64,000 nt of DNA from Streptomyces sp. DH24 (GTDB lineage: Bacteria > Actinomycetota > Actinomycetes > Streptomycetales > Streptomycetaceae): NCBI RefSeq assembly GCF_029813775.1, contig NZ_JARVKW010000019.1, positions 62,001-126,000 of the forward strand. The letters are read 5' to 3'. Position numbers and translations under genes: made by a program. Positions 60,396-64,000 of this stretch are shown in pieces. Under the pieces are notes generated by a model. It searched no databases. It was not told the DNA's origin and was given only the letters and a program-made list of their open reading frames with translations. Within the stretch, counting starts at the first letter, position 1, and each line of letters begins with the position of its first letter.

Positions 60396-61013
60396 ATGGC
60401 TGACATGAGGGCGTTCAGGGACGCGGTCACCGCGTGGGCGGCGGGCGGACCCGGCGCACCCGCGCAGGAGCTGGCCGCAAGGCTGCCCGTCCGGGCGGCC
60501 GTCCTGCTCGAAGGGCAGAGCGACGTCGCGGCGGTCGACGCGCTGGCAGAGCGCCGGGGCCGGGACCTGGCGGCCGAAGGAGTCTGCGTCCTGTCGATCG
60601 GCGGTGCGATGAGCGTCGGACGTTACGCCCAGCTCCTCGGCGCACCCGGCCTGGGCCTGCGCCTCACAGGGCTGTGCGACGAGGCCGAACGCCCCTACTA
60701 CGCCCGCGCTTTCGAGCGGGCCGGCGCGGCACGGCAGGGCTTCTTCGTCTGCGCGGCGGACCTGGAGGACGAACTCATCCGCGCGTTGGGCGTGGCACGG
60801 GTGGAGGAACTCGTCCGGGAGGAGGGCGAGCTGCGCGCCCTGCGGACGTTTTTGCGCCAGCCCGCACAGCAGGGCCGCGCCCCGCAGCGGCAGTTCAGGC
60901 GCTTCTTCGGCACGAAGAAGGGACGCAAGATCCATTACGGCCGGGTCCTCGTCGAGGCCCTCGACCCCGACCGTGTTCCGGCCCCGCTCGACGGCCTGCT
61001 CGCCGGCCTGTGA
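60396..61013 (+). CDS. TOPRIM-domain protein (OLD-like nucleotidyl transferase/hydrolase)
   Basis: 205 residues. The TOPRIM pattern is visible: AVLLEGQSDVAAVDAL near residue 36 with the conserved Glu, SIGGAMSVGRYAQLL near 67, and LCDEAERPYYARAF near 90, then CAADLEDELIRALG near 115 (D-x-E-D). It resembles the TOPRIM half of OLD-family nucleases without their ATPase. Function unknown; a nuclease acting alone or with a partner elsewhere is possible. The ATG is preceded by only a weak ribosome site. Confidence 0.83.
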   Translation: MADMRAFRDAVTAWAAGGPGAPAQELAARLPVRAAVLLEGQSDVAAVDALAERRGRDLAAEGVCVLSIGGAMSVGRYAQLLGAPGLGLRLTGLCDEAERPYYARAFERAGAARQGFFVCAADLEDELIRALGVARVEELVREEGELRALRTFLRQPAQQGRAPQRQFRRFFGTKKGRKIHYGRVLVEALDPDRVPAPLDGLLAGL

Positions 61014-61132
61014 GCGCCGGGCGGCATCGAATCCGGCAGAAGACCATGCGCGTCCCGTCCCGTGAGAGCTCGACCCGTGCGGCGGCGGCACCCGGGCTCC
61101 CGGTGAGCGGCACGCGCCACTATGGTGGATCA

Positions 61133-61567
61133 ATGGCGTCGATCAAGCAGTTCCAAGTCACCTTCGACTGCGCGGAACCCGAGCGCGTCGCCCGGTTCTG
61201 GTGCGAGGTGCTGGGATACGTCGTACCCCCGCCGCCGGAGGGGTTCGCCACGTGGGACGAGTTCAACCGCTCGCTGCCGCCCGAGCGTCAGGGTGCGGCG
61301 TTCGCCTGCGTGGACCCCTCGGGTGTGGGACCGCGCCTGTATTTCCAGCGCGTTCCCGAAGGCAAGGTCGTCAAGAACCGGGTTCACCTTGATGTGCGGG
61401 TCGGCACCGGGCTCGTGGGCCAGGAGCGCCTGGCCGCACTTGAGGCCGAGCGTGACCGGCTGGTCGCGCTCGGCGCGGTGTGCGTGCAGGTGCTGCTCGC
61501 CGATGAGCACAACGAGTCGTGCATCTCGATGCAGGACATCGAGGGCAACGAGTTCTGTCTCGACTGA
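61133..61567 (+). CDS. VOC-family (glyoxalase-like) protein
   Basis: 144 residues. FQVTFDCAEPERVARFWCEVLGYVV opens the first beta-alpha-beta module, a PhnB/glyoxalase_6-type layout; RVHLDVRVG starts the second near residue 82, with the metal or substrate His, and the C-terminus is MQDIEGNEFCLD with a Glu ligand. These small proteins bind or modify hydrophobic substrates or antibiotics. The start ATG 61133 begins the family-like sequence. Confidence 0.88.
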   Translation: MASIKQFQVTFDCAEPERVARFWCEVLGYVVPPPPEGFATWDEFNRSLPPERQGAAFACVDPSGVGPRLYFQRVPEGKVVKNRVHLDVRVGTGLVGQERLAALEAERDRLVALGAVCVQVLLADEHNESCISMQDIEGNEFCLD

Positions 61568-61638
61568 AGGGCTGCGGGCCTCGCGGACCTTGGCCGGCGT
61601 CGACAGCCGGGGGGTGGCTCCGGTCGACCCCTCGCGGT

Positions 61639-61663
61639 GACCGTCGGCTCTTGCCGGACGGTC
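61639..61663. terminator. Hairpin terminator between convergent genes
   Basis: GACCGTC-GGC (61639-61648) pairs with GCC-G-GACGGTC (to 61663) around a TCTT loop, with one bulged G. It lies between the VOC gene and the NTF2-like gene, just before the stop codon of the latter. Confidence 0.65.
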
Positions 61664-61670
61664 GGTCCGC

Positions 61671-62003
61671 TCAGGCCTGGGTGTCGGCGTAGTAGCGGCG
61701 GCAGCTGCGGAGCATGCCCTCCGCGGACAGGGTGAAGACGTCCACGAACTCGCGGTGCTGGGGCGCGAGCCGGCCCATCACGACCACGCAGTAGCCGTCC
61801 GCCACGATGCGGGTGATCAGGTGCCGGATGCCCGGCGGGCGGCACCGCTCCAGGCCCGTGCCGAGGGCGTCGGTGTCGAGGAGCGAGCCGTAGCCGTCGA
61901 CGTCCCCCGCGTCGAGGTACTCGTAGGCGAGACGCACATGGTCCACCCCGGACTCGGTGACGACGCGGCTCGGCGTGGGGGGACAGGGGTGCGGGACGTC
62001 CAT
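61671..62003 (-). CDS. NTF2/SnoaL-like protein
   Basis: 110 residues. The pattern VDHVRLAYEYLDAGDVDGYGSLLDTDA, then RCRPPGIRHLITRIVADGYCVVVMGRLA and REFVDVFTLSAEGMLRSCRRYYAD, is a short SnoaL-like cone fold. Members are dehydratases, isomerases or unassigned binding proteins. Start ATG 62003 was chosen for its AGAGG site at 8 bases; the open frame extends to 62276 but is not family-like. It is divergent from the SARP regulator gene. Confidence 0.85.
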   Translation of the reverse strand: MDVPHPCPPTPSRVVTESGVDHVRLAYEYLDAGDVDGYGSLLDTDALGTGLERCRPPGIRHLITRIVADGYCVVVMGRLAPQHREFVDVFTLSAEGMLRSCRRYYADTQA

Positions 62004-62347
62004 GGCGTGGTCCTCTCGTGCGGCCGCTCGGCGGAGCAACGGTGGTGACACCGCGGTGACGGGTGAGGCGGCACCGCGATGGCACCACCGTGGGCGAAAG
62101 GCGCATCCCGCAGCTATCGCCCTCTTATCACCGGTCGGGGGCACCTGTCCCGGACGGCGACCCGACGATCCGCCGACGTCCCGGCCTGCGCCGAAGCGGG
62201 CTCCGGTGTGGCCGCCCCATGGACGGTATTCGGCCAACGACACTTCATCAACATGAAAAGTCCGCACCATGGACAACCTGTGAACGATTCGGCGAGACTG
62301 AGTCCCCGCTCCACCACCTGACAGGTGCGGCTTCTGCTGGGAGAGTT
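62004..62347. other. Divergent promoter region of the SARP gene
   Basis: No gene seen. CCATGGAC occurs twice, at about 62217 and 62267, and CTTCATCAACATGAAAAG near 62243 is an AT-rich imperfect dyad. The right end has the GGGAGAG ribosome site of the SARP gene. Confidence 0.4.
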
Positions 62348-64000
62348 ATGACTGCTTCGCCCGGCGGGGCTGCGCGCGGTCCGGAATCGGTGGCCTTCCG
62401 CATCCTCGGTCCGCTGACGGTGATCGGACCCAACGGACCCGTGCGCGTCCCACCCGGCCGCCAGGAGGTCATTTTGGCGGCGCTGTTGCTGGAGGCCGAC
62501 CGCATCGTCAGCACGGACTACCTGGTCGACCTCATCTGGGACGACGAGCCGCCGGACACCGCCCGCACCCAGGTCCAGATCTGTGTGTCACGGCTGCGGA
62601 AACTGTTCAGCAGGGCCGACATCGCCGCCGCCATCACCACACGTCCGCCCGGCTACGTCCTCAGGACCGAGGACGAACAGGTCGACGCCCTGCTGTTCGC
62701 GCGCAGGGTCGCCGAGGCCCGCGCCGCGGCCCGGCAGGGCGACCCGGGCTCCGCCGCCGATCTGTTACGCGCGGCCGACGAGTTGTGGCAGGGCAGCTGC
62801 CTGAACGGGATGCCCAGCGACACCCTGCGCAACAAGGCGCTCCAGCTCGACGAGGAGCGGATGACCGCCGCCGAGACCCGCATCGACCTGGAGCTGCAAC
62901 TCGGCCGGCACCACCAACTGGTCGCCGAGATCCAGACACTCGTGCACGCCCACCCCCTGCGGGAGCGGCTGCGCGGACAGTTGATGCTGGCGCTGTACCG
63001 GTCCGGCCGGCAGGCCGAAGCCCTGGAGACCTACCGCGTGGGGCGCGAACTCCTCGTCGAGGAACTGGGACTGGAGCCGGGCGGTGAGCTGCGCGGCCTT
63101 GAGGCGGCCATCCTGGCCGGCGACGTACCCCCCGCGGCGGCCGGCGACGCAACCCGCGCCGCCGGGGCACCGGCAGCGGCCGGCCCTGCCCTCGCGGTCC
63201 CGGCACCGGAATCCGTACCGGGGCCGCGGTTGACAGCGAACGTGCCTGTCGGCCGCCGTGAACCGGCCGGGGCGGGAATTCCCGCCGTCGCGGGACACTC
63301 CGGGCCGGACGCCACGGCACCGGCCGGGCCCGGAACGGCGGTTGCCCTCCCGGCGGACCGGGCACTCCGCACGCCCGAGGCGACCGCCCTCACCGGCACG
63401 CAGGGGTCGGCGAGGCCGCCGCACGACGCGGCCGACTCGGTTCGGACCCTCGGGCCCGTCCTGGCCGGCGGCCCCGTCGGCGCGGTCCTGGACGCCCCGT
63501 CCCCCGACGGACGCGACACCCGTACGACTTCGACCGCCCATCACGTCGAGGCCCCGCCCGGCCGGCCCGCGCTCTCCGCGACCGGCGTCCCTTCCGGCGA
63601 GGAGGTCCCCCGGCAACTGCCCGCCGACACCTCGGACTTCGTCGGCGACGAGGAGCAGATCACCGGCATCGAGCGCATCCTGCTGGGCGACGGCACCCGC
63701 CGGTCCGTCGGTCTCGCCGTCATCGTCGGCAAGCCCGGCACCGGAAAGTCCACCCTGGCCACCCACATCGGGCACCGGCTCGGTGAACACGCCTATCTCG
63801 ACGGCCAGTTGTACTGCGACCTGCGCGGCACCACCGGCGCGCCGGCCGCGTCCAACGAGGTGCTCGGGCGCTTCCTGCGAGCGCTGGGCATCCCCGGGCC
63901 CGTCATCCCCGAGTCCCAGGACGAGCGGGCCGAGATGTACCGCACGCTGCTCGCCTCGCGCCGCATCCTGGTGGTGCTCGACGACGCCGCGTCCGAGAGC
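62348..64000 (+). CDS. SARP/AfsR-type regulator with NB-ARC domain (3' end outside window)
   Basis: 551 codons are visible. A winged-helix OmpR-like domain (residues 15-95: FRILGPLTVIGPNGPVRVPP, ARTQVQICVSRLRKLF), then BTAD helices (about 100-255, with YRSGRQAEALETYRVGRELL). A Pro/Ala-rich linker of about 160 residues leads to an NB-ARC ATPase, with Walker A VGKPGTGKSTLA near 465 and Walker B ILVVLDDAAS at the edge. Such large SARPs resemble AfsR and activate secondary metabolism or regulate morphology. Its distance from the 42-50 kb cluster makes control of that cluster uncertain. Confidence 0.9.
   Translation, partial: MTASPGGAARGPESVAFRILGPLTVIGPNGPVRVPPGRQEVILAALLLEADRIVSTDYLVDLIWDDEPPDTARTQVQICVSRLRKLFSRADIAAAITTRPPGYVLRTEDEQVDALLFARRVAEARAAARQGDPGSAADLLRAADELWQGSCLNGMPSDTLRNKALQLDEERMTAAETRIDLELQLGRHHQLVAEIQTLVHAHPLRERLRGQLMLALYRSGRQAEALETYRVGRELLVEELGLEPGGELRGLEAAILAGDVPPAAAGDATRAAGAPAAAGPALAVPAPESVPGPRLTANVPVGRREPAGAGIPAVAGHSGPDATAPAGPGTAVALPADRALRTPEATALTGTQGSARPPHDAADSVRTLGPVLAGGPVGAVLDAPSPDGRDTRTTSTAHHVEAPPGRPALSATGVPSGEEVPRQLPADTSDFVGDEEQITGIERILLGDGTRRSVGLAVIVGKPGTGKSTLATHIGHRLGEHAYLDGQLYCDLRGTTGAPAASNEVLGRFLRALGIPGPVIPESQDERAEMYRTLLASRRILVVLDDAASES

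Noticed and set aside
62348..64000. The SARP gene as the cluster-specific activator of the 42-50 kb genes.
   Set aside because: It is about 12 kb away, beyond a catabolic operon and many unrelated genes, and I find no matching repeated SARP box before the first P450.

Overview
The window is high-GC actinobacterial chromosome, almost certainly Streptomyces. Third codon positions are strongly G/C-biased, GTG and TTG starts are common, and many small operons have 4-base ATGA/GTGA overlaps. Typical Streptomyces families are present: a SARP/AfsR regulator, a SpoIIE-type PP2C phosphatase, an SpoIIAB-like ATP-binding protein, TerD-like proteins, a class F sortase, a GH64 glucanase and an SHOCT-ABC operon. 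I see no rRNA, tRNA, CRISPR array, complete insertion sequence or phage module.

Layout. 0-5 kb: a secreted glycerophosphodiester phosphodiesterase (cut by the left edge), a copper P-type ATPase, and a divergent His-rich exported protein; the ATPase and the exported protein share an intergenic region with three CsoR-like operators. 5-13 kb: a DeoR regulator divergent from a SIS sugar isomerase and a class II aldolase (amino-sugar catabolism), then a rRNA-type methyltransferase, AlkB, a ROK protein, an NAD-dependent dehydrogenase and a PPOX protein. 13-17 kb: an SHOCT/ABC/FtsX-permease operon and an anti-sigma-like ATPase. 17-30 kb: a cysteine-synthase-fold enzyme, an SRPBCC protein, a second DeoR regulator, a membrane alpha/beta hydrolase, a beta-helix/AAA fusion, a MOSC protein and a TerD-like protein. 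30-36 kb: HpnB-like glycosyltransferase, Asp/Glu racemase, O-antigen-ligase-like membrane protein, apolipoprotein N-acyltransferase and a Nudix hydrolase. 36-40 kb: 3-hydroxybutyrate dehydrogenase, a GAF/PucR-type regulator and an MHS-family transporter.

40.3-50.5 kb is the accessory part. After degenerate sequence holding a 5'-truncated SDR comes a tight seven-gene run: P450, UbiA prenyltransferase, UbiE-like methyltransferase, adenylation-PCP didomain, thioesterase, second P450 and a DUF711 protein. The A-PCP/TE/P450 trio matches the amino-acid beta-hydroxylation cassettes of aminocoumarin and nikkomycin pathways. Together with UbiA and UbiE it suggests a small prenylated aromatic or amino-acid-derived natural product that I do not recognise. 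The first P450 appears frameshifted by one extra base near its C-terminus, and the DUF711 gene runs 115 bp into the convergent LysR gene.

50.4-54 kb: a LysR regulator divergent from a 3-oxoadipyl-CoA thiolase and 3-oxoadipate CoA-transferase operon (lower beta-ketoadipate pathway). 54-64 kb: class F sortase with a DUF4142 protein, a PP2C phosphatase/ATPase regulator, a GH64 beta-1,3-glucanase with a 32-bp perfect palindrome upstream, a fluoroacetate-dehalogenase-like hydrolase, a TOPRIM protein, a VOC protein, an NTF2-like protein and a SARP regulator cut by the right edge.
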